From Nocardia tengchongensis (GTDB lineage Bacteria; Actinomycetota; Actinomycetes; Mycobacteriales; Mycobacteriaceae), in NCBI RefSeq assembly GCF_018362975.1, contig NZ_CP074371.1, positions 7,440,001 through 7,504,000 of the forward strand: 64,000 nt of DNA, read 5' to 3'. Below the pieces are notes generated by a model. The model had not been told where the DNA came from. It saw only the letters and a program-made list of their open reading frames with translations, and made no database searches. Of the stretch, positions 9,229 to 18,887 are shown one piece after another. How positions within the stretch are numbered: position 1 is the first letter of the stretch; every line of letters starts with the position of its first letter. Both the position numbers and the translations under genes were made by a program.

Positions 9229-9636
9229 ATGCGAGCGACAGGCACCTTCAGCGTCAAGTCCTTCACCCCCACCGACATCACCCCCGACCCCGCCGTCGCC
9301 ACCGGACTGCCGGTCGGACTGTCGAAGATGGAGAAGCAGTTCGAGGGCGAGGTCGCGGGGCGTTCCGCCACCCTGTTCACCGCCGCCTTCGACCAGGAAC
9401 AGGGCATCGGGACCTACCTGGCGATGGAATCCTTCGAAGGCACCCTCAACGGGCAGGCGGGCGCGTTCAACTTCGTGCACGCGGCCTCGACCACCGGCAC
9501 CGATCGCAGCGATGGGTTCTTCGCCATCGTGCCGGGCAGCGGCACCGGCGCGCTGACGGGCATCACCGGCAAGGGCGACATCGCCATCGACGCGGACGGC
9601 ACCCACCGCATCTGGTTCGAGTACGAACTCGCCTGA
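9229..9636 (+). CDS. DUF3224 domain-containing protein
   Basis: A 135-residue single-domain protein. It begins MRATGTFSVKSFTP and ends GTHRIWFEYEL, with a repeated strand-turn pattern consistent with the beta-barrel DUF3224 family (structurally allene-oxide-cyclase-like). The biochemical role is unknown. It is monocistronic: a 17-bp bidirectional hairpin lies 12 bases after its stop. It has no signal peptide. Confidence 0.85.
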   Translation: MRATGTFSVKSFTPTDITPDPAVATGLPVGLSKMEKQFEGEVAGRSATLFTAAFDQEQGIGTYLAMESFEGTLNGQAGAFNFVHAASTTGTDRSDGFFAIVPGSGTGALTGITGKGDIAIDADGTHRIWFEYELA

Positions 9637-9648
9637 CCCACGCCGAAA

Positions 9649-9686
9649 GACCGTGGCCCCGCCGGGATTCCGGCGGGGCCACGGTC
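9649..9686. terminator. Bidirectional terminator hairpin, copy 1
   Basis: A perfect 17-bp inverted repeat (arms 9649-9665 and 9670-9686) closes a GATT loop. It sits between the rightward DUF3224 gene and the leftward small peptide gene and can serve both. Its core GTGGCCCCGCCGG is almost identical to the hairpin at 9919-9951. Confidence 0.85.
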
Positions 9687-9705
9687 GTCTCACGCGAGCT
9701 GCGAG

Positions 9706-9798
9706 CTACTTCGCGCTGAGGGTGCTGCTGCCGGCGGACAGCAGCTTGGTGATGGTCTGGACGAGCAGGTCGCTCAGGAAGTCGGCTGCGGAACCCAT
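9706..9798 (-). CDS. 30-residue amphipathic peptide
   Basis: ATG at 9798 follows AAGGGG at a normal distance and opens 30 codons. The stretch FLSDLLVQTITKLLSA (residues 7-22) would form an amphipathic helix with one leucine/isoleucine face; the tail is Ser/Thr-rich. The gene has its own terminator hairpin directly downstream and another upstream, so it is an isolated transcription unit. I cannot name a family. The size, helix and Ser-rich character recall the small PorA/PorH outer-membrane peptides of Corynebacterium and phenol-soluble modulins, but this is analogy only. A chance short frame is possible, though the ribosome binding site and insulated placement argue against it. Confidence 0.6.
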   Translation of the reverse strand: MGSAADFLSDLLVQTITKLLSAGSSTLSAK

Positions 9799-9918
9799 GT
9801 GATTTCCCCTTCTGTGATGGATCGACCGCTGTGATGGATCGAACGCCCGGAGCCTGTGCGCACAACGTTGCCGGACCGTGAGCGGTCCGTGAATGGCGTT
9901 CATCATACGAGGAAAAAG

Positions 9919-9951
9919 CTGTGGCCCCACCGGAATCCGGCGGGGCCACAG
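9919..9951 (-). terminator. Intrinsic terminator of rne, hairpin copy 2
   Basis: Arms 9919-9933 and 9937-9951 pair over 15 positions with one wobble and a 3-base loop. In the leftward direction the stem is followed by five T residues, a textbook Rho-independent terminator 20 bases after the rne stop codon. Confidence 0.9.
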
Positions 9952-9970
9952 TCGATCTCCTACGTGGAGG

Positions 9971-12900
9971 CTAGTTCTCGCCCTCCGGCGCACCGGCGGG
10001 ACGGCCCGCGGCCCGACGGCGCGGGCGGGCCCGCGGCGGGACCACGGCCGGAGCCAGGTCGTCGAGGTTGAAGCCCGGCTTGTCGGCCTGCTCACCGCTG
10101 GAGAGCACGAACACCGCGCCCTGGCTGTCGGACGCGGGAGCCGCGGCCGTGCGCGCCACCCGGCGACGGGCGGGACGACGACCCGACGGCACCGATGCGG
10201 CGGCCTCCGCCGCGGCCACGGCGGCCACAGCCGCCTTCGCCTCGGCGATCGGCGATTCGATTGCCTCCGGCTCGGATTCGACCACCACGGTGTCCGCGGC
10301 GGGCGCGGACGCGGCGGCCTGCACCTCGGACGCGGCCTCGGCCTCGTCCGCCAGCGCCTCGGCGGCAGCGGCCGCTGCCGCTGCGGTGGCCTCGGCGGTC
10401 ACCGCGGACGCGGCAGCGCCGTTGGTGAGCGCGGCGCCCTCGGCGGTCAGTTCCTCGTCGGTCACGTGCGCGGCCATGGCGAGGGCGACCGGGTGGGCCC
10501 GCTTGGTGGCGGCCTTCTCGGCCTTCTCCGCCAGATCCTCGGGCTTCTCGGCCGGCTCCTCGGCCACCGGTTCGACGGCCGGGGCCGGCTCGGCGGCAGC
10601 GGCGTTGCGGTCCTTGCGACGACGACGCGAACCCTCGCGACGGCTCACGCCCTCCCCGCTGTCCCCACCGGCCGGAGCCGAGGATTCGACCGGGTAGTTG
10701 TGCACCAGGATGCCGCGGCCGTGGCAGGTCTCACAGGTGGTGGAGAACGCCTCGACCAGGCCGGTGCCCAGCTTCTTACGGGTCATCTGGACCAGGCCCA
10801 GCGAGGTGACCTCGGAAACCTGGTGGCGGGTGCGGTCGCGGCCCAGCGCCTCGGTCAAGCGGCGTAGCACCAGATCCCGGTTGGACTCGAGCACCATGTC
10901 GATGAAGTCGACGACGATCATGCCGCCGATGTCGCGCAACCGCATCTGGCGCACGATCTCCTCGGCCGCCTCCAGGTTGTTGCGGGTCACCGTCTCCTCG
11001 AGGTTGGACCCGCCCGACCCGGTGAACTTGCCGGTGTTGACGTCGACCACGGTCATCGCCTCGGTGCGATCGATCACCAGGGTGCCGCCCGAGGGCAGCC
11101 ACACCTTGCGGTCCAGGGCCTTGGCCAGCTGCTCGTCGATGCGCAGGCTGCCGAAGACGTCCACCGCGCTGTTGTCGTAGCGCTCGACGCGGGCCAGCAT
11201 GTCCGGAGCGACCGTGCGCACGTAGTTCTCGACCGTGGTCCAGGCGCGCTCGCCCTCGATGACCAGCTTCGAGAAGTCCTCGTTGAACAGGTCGCGGACC
11301 ACCTTGACCAGCAGGTCAGGCTCCTCGTAGAGGGTCTTGGGCGCGCCCGATCCCTGCTTGGACTGCTCCTCGATGGTGCGCCAGGTCGCCTGCAGCCGTT
11401 CGACGTCGCGGGCCAGCTCCGGCTCGGAGACACCCTCCGACGCGGTACGGATGATGACACCCGCGTCCTGCGGCACGATGTCGCGCAGGATCTCCTTGAG
11501 CCGCTTGCGCTCGGTGTCGGGCAGCTTGCGCGAGATACCGGTCGAGGAGCCGCCCGGCACGTACACCAGGAAGCGACCGGCCAGGCTGATCTGCGTGGTC
11601 AGGCGGGCGCCCTTGTGGCCCACCGGATCCTTCGAGACCTGCACCAGCACGGTGTCACCGGGCCGCAGCGCCTGCTCGATCTTGCGCTCCTTGCCGCCCA
11701 GACCGGCGGCCTCCCAGTTCACCTCGCCCGCGTACAGCACGCCGTTGCGGCCGCGGCCGATGTCGACGAAGGCGGCCTCCATCGACGGCAGCACGTTCTG
11801 CACCTTGCCCAGGTACACGTTGCCGACCATGGACGCCGAGCCCGTGGAGGTCACGAAGTGCTCGACCAGGATGTTGTCCTCGAGCACCGCCACCTGGGTC
11901 GTGGAGGTCGGGTGTTCGGGGAAGTGCTTCTCGCGCACCACCATCACCCGGTCCACCGCTTCGCGGCGGGCCAGGAACTCCGACTCGGTCAGGATCGGCG
12001 GGCGGCGGCGGCCGGCCTCGCGACCGTCGCGGCGGCGCTGGCGCTTGGCCTCCAGGCGGGTGGAACCGCTGATGCCCTGCACCTCGTCCACCTGCGCGGC
12101 GGCGCGGCGCTTGCTGCGCGGCTCCCGCTCGTGCACGACGGTGTTCGGCGGATCGTCGTCGGAGACCTCGGGCTCGTTGTCGTCCCCGCCCTTGCGGCGG
12201 CGACGGCGACGGCGGCGACGGCTGCTCGAACCCTCGGGCACGCCCGCGTCGTCGTCCTCGTCGGCGGCCTCGGTGTCGGCGGCTTCGGCCGGCTCGTCCT
12301 CGGTGTCGGACTCCTCGTCCTCGCCCTCGGCGTCGCCGTGCTGCTCACCGCGACCCCGGCCGCGGCCGCGACGGCCCCGGCGGCGGCGACGCGAGGTGCC
12401 CTCGCGCTGCTCCCGGTCCTGATCGCCGTCCCAGTCGCCCTCGTCCTCGGCGTCCTCGGCGGCGGTGTCCTCGGTGACCGCGGTGGCCGCGTCCTCGGAA
12501 GGCGCAGAGAGGTGGAGCCGCTTCTCCTCGGCGGCGACCGGCTCTTCGACGCGCGGCTTGCGCTCACGGCGCTTGCGGCGGGTCTCCTCCACGGCCGTGG
12601 CGTCCGGCGACAGGAACAGCGGCGCCGCGACGACGGCGGCCGGCTGATACTGCACCTGCTCTTCGACCTGGGCTTCGCTCAGGAAGGGGCTGGCGAACAG
12701 GGTGGACTGCGACGAGGTCGGGGTGACCGCAGACTCGGCGGCCTCGACTTCCTCGGCGGCCAGCTCGTCGGCGGCCCGGTCGTCGCCCGCGGCGATGGCG
12801 GCGGCGACGGTGGTTTCGGCGATCGGTCCCGGACCCGCCGGGGCGCCCTCGACATCACGCGGCCCGAAGGCGTCGCGCACGGTCTCGGCGACGGTGCGAT

Positions 12901-13096
12901 CCAGACTCGACTGCGGGCTTCTCGCTTGAGCGCCCATCTCGGTCAGGTGGGCCAGAATACGTTTGCTGGTGGTGCCCAGCAGCTTCGCCAGTGCGTGCAC
13001 TCGGATCCGTTCCGGCAATTGTCCGGCAGCCGGGGTGATCTGAGCGCCCCCTTCACCGTTCACCTGCGATGCGTCCTGCGGCTCTTGATCGGCCAC
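9971..13096 (-). CDS. rne: Ribonuclease E/G family endoribonuclease
   Basis: A 1041-residue actinobacterial RNase E that initiates mRNA decay and rRNA processing. The catalytic core is central, unlike in E. coli: the S1 RNA-binding domain starts near VGNVYLGKVQNVLPSMEAAFVDIG, and the DNase-I-like domain holds the metal-binding aspartates in TVVDVNTGKFTG and IVVDFIDM. CETCHGRG is the Zn-link that dimerises the enzyme. The N-terminal ~380 residues are acidic/basic low complexity with polyarginine blocks ([23 protein letters not shown]). The C-terminal ~260 residues are Ala-rich and end with an arginine cluster; both arms probably bind RNA and degradosome partners. The start is GTG at 13096 after GAGGAGA. 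Confidence 0.96.
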   Translation of the reverse strand: MADQEPQDASQVNGEGGAQITPAAGQLPERIRVHALAKLLGTTSKRILAHLTEMGAQARSPQSSLDRTVAETVRDAFGPRDVEGAPAGPGPIAETTVAAAIAAGDDRAADELAAEEVEAAESAVTPTSSQSTLFASPFLSEAQVEEQVQYQPAAVVAAPLFLSPDATAVEETRRKRRERKPRVEEPVAAEEKRLHLSAPSEDAATAVTEDTAAEDAEDEGDWDGDQDREQREGTSRRRRRGRRGRGRGRGEQHGDAEGEDEESDTEDEPAEAADTEAADEDDDAGVPEGSSSRRRRRRRRRKGGDDNEPEVSDDDPPNTVVHEREPRSKRRAAAQVDEVQGISGSTRLEAKRQRRRDGREAGRRRPPILTESEFLARREAVDRVMVVREKHFPEHPTSTTQVAVLEDNILVEHFVTSTGSASMVGNVYLGKVQNVLPSMEAAFVDIGRGRNGVLYAGEVNWEAAGLGGKERKIEQALRPGDTVLVQVSKDPVGHKGARLTTQISLAGRFLVYVPGGSSTGISRKLPDTERKRLKEILRDIVPQDAGVIIRTASEGVSEPELARDVERLQATWRTIEEQSKQGSGAPKTLYEEPDLLVKVVRDLFNEDFSKLVIEGERAWTTVENYVRTVAPDMLARVERYDNSAVDVFGSLRIDEQLAKALDRKVWLPSGGTLVIDRTEAMTVVDVNTGKFTGSGGSNLEETVTRNNLEAAEEIVRQMRLRDIGGMIVVDFIDMVLESNRDLVLRRLTEALGRDRTRHQVSEVTSLGLVQMTRKKLGTGLVEAFSTTCETCHGRGILVHNYPVESSAPAGGDSGEGVSRREGSRRRRKDRNAAAAEPAPAVEPVAEEPAEKPEDLAEKAEKAATKRAHPVALAMAAHVTDEELTAEGAALTNGAAASAVTAEATAAAAAAAAEALADEAEAASEVQAAASAPAADTVVVESEPEAIESPIAEAKAAVAAVAAAEAAASVPSGRRPARRRVARTAAAPASDSQGAVFVLSSGEQADKPGFNLDDLAPAVVPPRARPRRRAAGRPAGAPEGEN

Positions 13097-13516
13097 GAAA
13101 TCTCCTCGGGGCCCCCGGGCGCGTTCCTACTTAGGAGTGACGCGGCCGACGCGGGGGCACTGTTCTGTTGGCCTCACGCCCGGAGGCGCGAGATCGTAAG
13201 TCTTCGCGCCGCGTGGCCCGTTATCACCGGTGTCTCGTCGTTCGGGCTAACAGGTCACGTGGCGCCTGGTTGGTTGGCTCAACTCCGTGTCACGAGCGTT
13301 CATCCAGCGTGCCTGTCCAACGGCCGAGTCTAGGAAGCCGTCGGCGGCAGCGATGATCGTCCGTCGCTCCGCGGTGTCGTTCGGAGGTGCACGATGCCTG
13401 CCGCAAACGGCCGGCGTCGGTCACTTCCAGAGCCAGTATCCCACACCACGCCGGGGCGTCGTGCCCACGCGGCCCGGAGCGGGCCTCGCGAGTGTCATGG
13501 GCGTTCACTACGCCGA
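13097..13516. other. Long region upstream of rne
   Basis: No gene is supported in these ~420 bases between rne and the ndk terminators. It must contain the rne promoter and probably a long 5' leader. Short open frames here lack ribosome binding sites and use atypical codons. Confidence 0.5.
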
Positions 13517-13574
13517 AGGTCCGGGGGCGTACCCCCGGACCTATCGATAGAGGATTCGGGGGCAAACACCCCCG
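13517..13574 (-). terminator. Tandem hairpins after ndk
   Basis: Two GC-rich stem-loops follow the ndk stop on the leftward strand: CGGGGG/CCCCCG around a 6-base loop (13557-13574) and an 11-bp perfect stem around CGTA (13517-13527 with 13532-13542). The 8-base palindrome TATCGATA lies between them. No long T run is present. Confidence 0.65.
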
Positions 13575-13579
13575 CGAGA

Positions 13580-13996
13580 TCAGTGCGCGAACCCGGGGAA
13601 CCAGATGTCGATCTCACGCTTGGCGGACTCGGGCGAGTCGGAGCCGTGCACGAGGTTGAACTGGGTCTCGAGGGCGTAGTCACCGCGAATGCTGCCGGGG
13701 ACGGCCTTCTCGACCGGGTCGGTGCCGCCGGCGATCTGACGGAAGGCGGCGATGGCGCGCTCACCCTCGAGCACGGCCGCGACGACCGGACCGGAGGTGA
13801 TGAATTCGATCAGGGAGCCGAAGAACGGACGCTCGGCGTGCTCGGCATAGTGGACCACCGCCACTTCCTCGGAGACGTTCACGAGCTTCAGCGCCGCGAT
13901 CTTCAGACCCTTGCGCTCGATGCGGGTGATGATCTCCCCGACGAGGCCGCGGGCCACGCCGTCGGGCTTGATGAGTACCAACGTCTGCTCAGTCAC
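13580..13996 (-). CDS. ndk: Nucleoside diphosphate kinase
   Basis: A 138-residue enzyme exchanging gamma-phosphate between nucleoside tri- and diphosphates. [17 protein letters not shown] is the family N-terminus, and [16 protein letters not shown] contains the phosphorylated active-site His. GTG at 13996 gives the normal 138-residue length; the frame stays open upstream but has no homologous sequence there. It lies downstream of valS-folC-DUF4233 in the same direction, an order shared with mycobacteria. Confidence 0.97.
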   Translation of the reverse strand: MTEQTLVLIKPDGVARGLVGEIITRIERKGLKIAALKLVNVSEEVAVVHYAEHAERPFFGSLIEFITSGPVVAAVLEGERAIAAFRQIAGGTDPVEKAVPGSIRGDYALETQFNLVHGSDSPESAKREIDIWFPGFAH

Positions 13997-14161
13997 GCCC
14001 GCAACCTTAGCTCCCCCGCCTCTCCGAGACTCAAGCGCACAGCTGGGAGCCGCAGCCACTCCCATTCGCGGGCCGGCGGTCAGGACCCGAAACAATTCTG
14101 GCCGTACCCGGCGAGTTACCCCGGGCGCAACGAAATCAGTTGTCACCCTGGGCAACGCAAA

Positions 14162-14566
14162 CTACGCCCCGGACATGCGCTGACTGGGCAAGGTTCCCGC
14201 GTCCATGCGCTTCTTCACATCCGCGCGCAGGAACAGCACGAACACCCAGACGGCGACGAAGACCACGCCGATCACCAGGATCGAGATGTGGATGAAGCCG
14301 CCGAGCAGCAACGCCACCTGCAGGGCCAGGTTGAACGGGATGGCCCAGGGCCGGCGCTGCACGCCCGCGCCGAGGAACATCACCACGGCCAGGCCGACGA
14401 CGTAGAGGACCGACCACCAGCGCAGACCGCCGCCGACGGCGCTGATCACCGGCAGCGCGAGCAGCACGGTGATGGCCTCGAGGACCAGGGTGCCGGCCAT
14501 GACGCCGCGCAGGCCCTTCCACGGGTCGGTGGCGGGCGGCGGGACCTCGGGGGTGGCGTCCGTCAT
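14162..14566 (-). CDS. DUF4233 membrane protein
   Basis: A 134-residue protein with a short cytoplasmic N-terminus and four predicted transmembrane helices (VMAGTLVLEAITVLLALPV; VLYVVGLAVVMFLGAGV; ALQVALLLGGF; ILVIGVVFVAVWVFVLFL), ending in a basic/polar tail. It matches DUF4233 proteins that sit between folC and ndk across mycolate actinobacteria. Its ATG overlaps the folC stop by ATGA, so translation is coupled. The function is unknown; context suggests a link to folate or envelope metabolism, but nothing in the sequence proves this. Confidence 0.88.
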   Translation of the reverse strand: MTDATPEVPPPATDPWKGLRGVMAGTLVLEAITVLLALPVISAVGGGLRWWSVLYVVGLAVVMFLGAGVQRRPWAIPFNLALQVALLLGGFIHISILVIGVVFVAVWVFVLFLRADVKKRMDAGTLPSQRMSGA

Positions 14567-16008
14567 GCGGGATCCTTTCCGAACAGGCTGCGGGCGGACC
14601 CGGCGGTGACGACCGAGCCGGTGATGACTATGCCCGCGCCGGAAACCAATTCGCCGTCCTCCCCGCCTTCGGCGAGCGCGATGGCGGTCTCGATGGCGTC
14701 GGCCAGGTCGTGGGCGACGGCCACGCGCTCGTCGCCGAAACGCTGGACCGCGAGGTTGGCCAGGTCGTCGACGGGCAGCGCGCGCGGGGAGCCGTTCTCG
14801 GTGACGACGATCTCGTCGAGGATCGGTTCCAGGGCGTCGAGGATGCCGCCGGCGTCCTTGTCGGCCAGCACCGCGACCACGCCGACCAGTTTGCGGAAAT
14901 CGAACTCACTGGTCAGGGTGGCGGCCAAAGCCTTGGCGCCGTGCGGGTTGTGCGCGGCGTCGATGAAGATGGTGGGCGCGCTGCGCATGCGCTCCATCCG
15001 GCCCGGGCTCAGCGCGCTCGCGAATCCGGCTCGCACCGCGTCGATGTCGAGCTGCCGGGACGCGCCCGCGCCGAAGAACGCCTCGACCGCGGCCAGCGCG
15101 AGCACAGCATTGCGGGCCTGGTGTTCGCCGTGCATGGGCAGGAAGATGTCGTCGTAGACGCCGCCGAGGCCCTGGAGTTCGAGCATCTGGCCGCCGATGG
15201 CGACGCGACGCGAAAGTACCTGGAACTCCGAGCCTTCGCGGGCCACGGCCGCGTCGACTTCTACGGCGCGGCGCAGCAGGACGTCCATGACTTCGGGTTC
15301 CTGCTGGGCGATGACGGCGACGGTGTCGCGCGGGGACAGTTCGTCCTCGGGGGCCTTCTTGATGATTCCGGCCTTCTCCCCCGCGATGGAGGTGAGGTCG
15401 GGGCCGAGGAATTCGGTGTGGTCCAAGCCGATCGGGGTGATGACGGCGACCTGGCCGTCGATCACATTGGTGGCATCCCAGCGACCACCCAGTCCGGTCT
15501 CCACGACGGCCACATCCACCGGGGCTTCCGCGAAGGCCGCGTACGCCATCCCGGTGAGCACCTCGAACTTCGACATGGCCGGGCCGCCCGCGGCTTTCGA
15601 CTGCGCGTCGATCATCTCGACGAACGGCAGCAGTTCCCGGTACACCTCCACGTAGCGCCCCGGCGTGATGGGCGCGTTGTCGATGGCGATGCGCTCGGTG
15701 GCCAGCTGCAGGTGCGGGCTGGTGATCCGCCCGGTCCGCCGGTGCAGCGCGGTGAGCAGCGCGTCGATCATGCGCGTCACCGAGGTCTTGCCGTTGGTGC
15801 CGGCGATGTGGATGGCCGGATAGGACTGCTGGGGCGAGCCCAGCAGATCCATCAGCGTGGCGATCCGCGACAGCGACGGCTCGATCTTGGTCTCCGGCCA
15901 GCGCCGATCGAGTTCGGCCTCGACCAGCGCCATCTCGGCCAGATCCACCGGCGAAGTGCCGTGGGTCAGCGAGCCCTCCGCGTACTGACGCTCCGGTTCG
16001 TCGTTCAC
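14563..16008 (-). CDS. folC: Dihydrofolate synthase/folylpolyglutamate synthase
   Basis: A 481-residue Mur-ligase-type enzyme that adds glutamate to dihydropteroate and folates. The ATP loop [13 protein letters not shown], the [13 protein letters not shown] block, and [12 protein letters not shown] are diagnostic. GTG at 16008 overlaps the valS stop codon (GTGA), giving tight coupling; the frame remains open far upstream inside valS as a GC-rich shadow and was cut here for that reason. It forms the valS-folC-DUF4233 operon. Confidence 0.96.
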   Translation of the reverse strand: MNDEPERQYAEGSLTHGTSPVDLAEMALVEAELDRRWPETKIEPSLSRIATLMDLLGSPQQSYPAIHIAGTNGKTSVTRMIDALLTALHRRTGRITSPHLQLATERIAIDNAPITPGRYVEVYRELLPFVEMIDAQSKAAGGPAMSKFEVLTGMAYAAFAEAPVDVAVVETGLGGRWDATNVIDGQVAVITPIGLDHTEFLGPDLTSIAGEKAGIIKKAPEDELSPRDTVAVIAQQEPEVMDVLLRRAVEVDAAVAREGSEFQVLSRRVAIGGQMLELQGLGGVYDDIFLPMHGEHQARNAVLALAAVEAFFGAGASRQLDIDAVRAGFASALSPGRMERMRSAPTIFIDAAHNPHGAKALAATLTSEFDFRKLVGVVAVLADKDAGGILDALEPILDEIVVTENGSPRALPVDDLANLAVQRFGDERVAVAHDLADAIETAIALAEGGEDGELVSGAGIVITGSVVTAGSARSLFGKDPA

Positions 16009-18689
16009 TTGGCGGCCAGCTCGGCGAGCCGGGCGGTGACGCGCTCGACATCGCCCTCGGCGATCTCCTTGCGCGCCTTGATCTTCGCGACCACGTCCTC
16101 GGGGGCCTTGGCCAGGAAGGCCGCGTTGCCGAGCTTGCCGTTGGTGCCGGCCAGTTCCTTCTGCGCGGCGGCGAGGTCCTTCTCCAGGCGGCGGCGCTCG
16201 GCGTCGAGGTCGACAGTGCCGGAGGTGTCGATCTCGACGGTGACCGTCGCGGTGCTCAGGCGCACCTCGACCGACGCGGTGGCCGCGAAGTCCGCGCCCG
16301 CCTCGGTCAGCTTGGCCAGGTTGGCGATGCCCGCCTCCTGGGCGCGCAGGTCGGCGGCGTCGATGCCGGCGATGCGGGCGGCCACCTTCTGGCTGTCGGC
16401 CAGGCCCTGGTCGGCGCGGAAGCGGCGGATCTCGGTGATCAGCTTCTGGGTGTCGGCCACCCGCTGGGCCGCGGCGGTGTCGGCGGTCGCGCCGGAGACG
16501 GCCGGCCAGGCGGAGATGACGATGGACTCGCCCTCGGCGCCGTCGGTCAGGGCCTGCCACAGGGTTTCGGTGACGAACGGGACGGCCGGGTGCAGCAGGC
16601 GCAGCACGGCGTCGAGGACGTTGCCGAGCACGATGCGGGTGCTCGCGGCGCGCTCCTCGGACTCGGCGAACTGGACCTTCGCCAATTCCAGGTACCAGCT
16701 GCAGAATTCGTCCCACGCGAAGTGGTAGAGCCCTTCGAGGGCCTTGCTGAACTCGTAGCGGTCCAGGGCGCCGTCGACCTCGGCGATGACCTCGTCGAGG
16801 CGGTCCAGGATCCACAGGTCGCTGTCGGTGAGCGTGTCGCGGGCGGGCAGTTCGCCCGGCTGCGCACCGTTCATGAGCGCGAACTTGGTGGCGTTGAACA
16901 GCTTGGTGATGAAGCTGCGCGAGGCGGTCACGTGCGAGGTGCCGACCGAGAGGTCGCCGCCGGGCTGCGCGCCGCGGGCCAGAGTGAAGCGGGTGGCGTC
17001 GGCGCCGTACTCGTTGATCCAGTCCAGCGGGTCGATGCCGTTGCCGCGCGACTTGGACATCTTCTTGCCGTGTTCGTCGCGAATCAGGCCGTGCAGGAAC
17101 ACATCCTGGAACGGGACCTGCTTGGGGTCCTTGCCGGCGGTGAGCACCGGGTCGTCGGAGACGAACATGCCGAACATCATCATCCGGGCGACCCAGAAGA
17201 AGAGGATGTCGTAGCCGGTGACCAGCACGCTGGTCGGGTAGAACTTGCGCAGTTCCTCGGTGGAGTCGGGCCAGCCCATGGTGGAGAAGGGCCACAGGCC
17301 CGAGGAGAACCAGGTGTCGAGCACGTCGGGGTCCTGGACGTAGCCCTCGGGGGCCTGCTCGTCGGGTCCGACGCAGACGATCTCGCCTTCGGGGCCGTAC
17401 CAGATCGGGATGCGGTGGCCCCACCACAGCTGACGGGAGATGTTCCAGTCGTGCATGTTGTCGACCCACTCGAACCAGCGCGGTTCCTGGCTGGCCGGGT
17501 GGATCTTGACGTCGCCGTTGCGGACCGCGTCGCCGGCGGCCTTGGCGATGCCCTCGACCTTGACCCACCACTGCATGGACAGGCGGGGTTCGATGGGTTC
17601 GCCGGAACGCTCGGAGTGGCCGACCTGGTGGATGTAGGGGTACTTGCGCCCGACCACGCGACCTTCGGCCTCGAGGCGCTCGCGGATCTTCAGCCGCGCC
17701 TCGAAGCGGTCCATGCCGTCGAATTCGGTTCCGCTGTCGGCGATCTTGCCGGTGATATCCATGATGGTCGGCATGGGCAGGTTGTGGCGCAGGCCGAGCT
17801 CGAAGTCGTTGGGGTCGTGCGCGGGGGTGATCTTGACCGCACCGGAACCGAACTCGGGGTCCACGTAGTCGTCGGCGACGATCGGGATCTGGCGGCCGGT
17901 GATCGGGTGGTAGACGGTGGTGCCGATGAGGGCCTGGTAGCGCTCGTCGTCGGGGTGCACCGCGACGGCGGTGTCACCGAGCATGGTCTCCACGCGGGTG
18001 GTGGCCACGATCACGTGCGGCTCGTCGTCGTTCAGCGAGCCGTAGCGCAGCGAGACGAGCTCGCCCTCGACCTCCTTGTGGTCCACCTCCAGGTCGGAGA
18101 TGCCGGTCTTGAGCACCGGCGACCAGTTCACCAGGCGTTCGGCGCGGTAGATGAGGCCCGCGTCGTAGAGGCGCTTGAAGATGGTCTGCACGGCGCGGGA
18201 CAGGCCCTCGTCCATGGTGAAGCGGTCGCGGCTCCAGTCGACGCCGTCGCCGAGGCGGCGCATCTGGCCCTGGATCTGGCCGCCGGATTCGCGCTTCCAG
18301 TCCCAGACCTTGTCGACGAACAGTTCGCGGCCGAAGTCTTCCTTGGTCTTGCCGTCGACGGCGAGCTGCTTCTCCACCACGGTCTGGGTGGCGATGCCTG
18401 CGTGGTCCATGCCGGGCAGCCACAGCACCTCGAAGCCCTGCATGCGCTTGCGGCGGGTCAGCAGGTCCATGAGGGTGTGGTCGAGGGCGTGGCCCATGTG
18501 CAGGGTGCCGGTGACGTTCGGCGGGGGCAGCACGATGGAGTACGCGGGCTTGGCGCTGCCGGTGTCGGCGGTGAAGTAACCGGCGCCTACCCAGCGCTCG
18601 TACAGGTCGGCCTCGACGTCGCTGGGGTTCCAGCTCTTGGGGAGGGCATCGGCACGATTTCGCGGGTTCTCAGAGGCTGCGCTGGTCAC
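16005..18689 (-). CDS. valS: Valyl-tRNA synthetase
   Basis: An 894-residue class I synthetase. The HIGH-type motif appears as [11 protein letters not shown], the KMSKS loop as [10 protein letters not shown], and the C-terminal ~70 residues form the ValRS coiled-coil arm. The editing domain lies between them. The start is GTG at 18689. It heads an operon with folC and the DUF4233 gene. The leader contains a 16-bp hairpin but no T-box sequence. Confidence 0.97.
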   Translation of the reverse strand: MTSAASENPRNRADALPKSWNPSDVEADLYERWVGAGYFTADTGSAKPAYSIVLPPPNVTGTLHMGHALDHTLMDLLTRRKRMQGFEVLWLPGMDHAGIATQTVVEKQLAVDGKTKEDFGRELFVDKVWDWKRESGGQIQGQMRRLGDGVDWSRDRFTMDEGLSRAVQTIFKRLYDAGLIYRAERLVNWSPVLKTGISDLEVDHKEVEGELVSLRYGSLNDDEPHVIVATTRVETMLGDTAVAVHPDDERYQALIGTTVYHPITGRQIPIVADDYVDPEFGSGAVKITPAHDPNDFELGLRHNLPMPTIMDITGKIADSGTEFDGMDRFEARLKIRERLEAEGRVVGRKYPYIHQVGHSERSGEPIEPRLSMQWWVKVEGIAKAAGDAVRNGDVKIHPASQEPRWFEWVDNMHDWNISRQLWWGHRIPIWYGPEGEIVCVGPDEQAPEGYVQDPDVLDTWFSSGLWPFSTMGWPDSTEELRKFYPTSVLVTGYDILFFWVARMMMFGMFVSDDPVLTAGKDPKQVPFQDVFLHGLIRDEHGKKMSKSRGNGIDPLDWINEYGADATRFTLARGAQPGGDLSVGTSHVTASRSFITKLFNATKFALMNGAQPGELPARDTLTDSDLWILDRLDEVIAEVDGALDRYEFSKALEGLYHFAWDEFCSWYLELAKVQFAESEERAASTRIVLGNVLDAVLRLLHPAVPFVTETLWQALTDGAEGESIVISAWPAVSGATADTAAAQRVADTQKLITEIRRFRADQGLADSQKVAARIAGIDAADLRAQEAGIANLAKLTEAGADFAATASVEVRLSTATVTVEIDTSGTVDLDAERRRLEKDLAAAQKELAGTNGKLGNAAFLAKAPEDVVAKIKARKEIAEGDVERVTARLAELAAK

Positions 18690-18760
18690 CGTGTGATTCT
18701 AAGGGCTGGGATTATCGCCCAACGACCGGGTTTTTCCCAGGGGTGATTTTGGATAGCCGA

Positions 18761-18805
18761 AGGGCGAGGCTTCCGGCGGATGAGGGACACCGGAAGCCTC
18801 GCCCT
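18761..18805. repeat. 16-bp inverted repeat in valS leader / divergent promoter region
   Basis: AGGGCGAGGCTTCCGG (18761-18776) and its exact complement (18790-18805) enclose a 13-base loop. It lies between the divergent valS and methyltransferase genes, 72 bases upstream of the valS start, where a simple terminator is not expected. It could be an attenuator of valS or a protein-binding site. No T tract follows on either strand. Confidence 0.7.
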
Positions 18806-18887
18806 CGACGTCCAGACTACCGCCGTTTTGCGCGATTCCCCGAATCCATACCCAATTCTCAGGTTGTGACCCAGTAGCCTGAAAACC

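Noticed and set aside
13394..15157. Long rightward open frame opposite ndk, DUF4233 and folC (587 codons)
   Set aside because: A GC-rich shadow: no ribosome binding site, low-complexity Arg/Gly/His-rich composition and full overlap with three conserved genes.
16590..18746. 718-codon rightward open frame opposite valS
   Set aside because: It mirrors valS codons on the other strand. The product has no recognisable domain and its composition follows third-position GC bias.
18690..18887. T-box riboswitch for valS
   Set aside because: The conserved T-box sequence and specifier stem are absent; only a simple hairpin is present.
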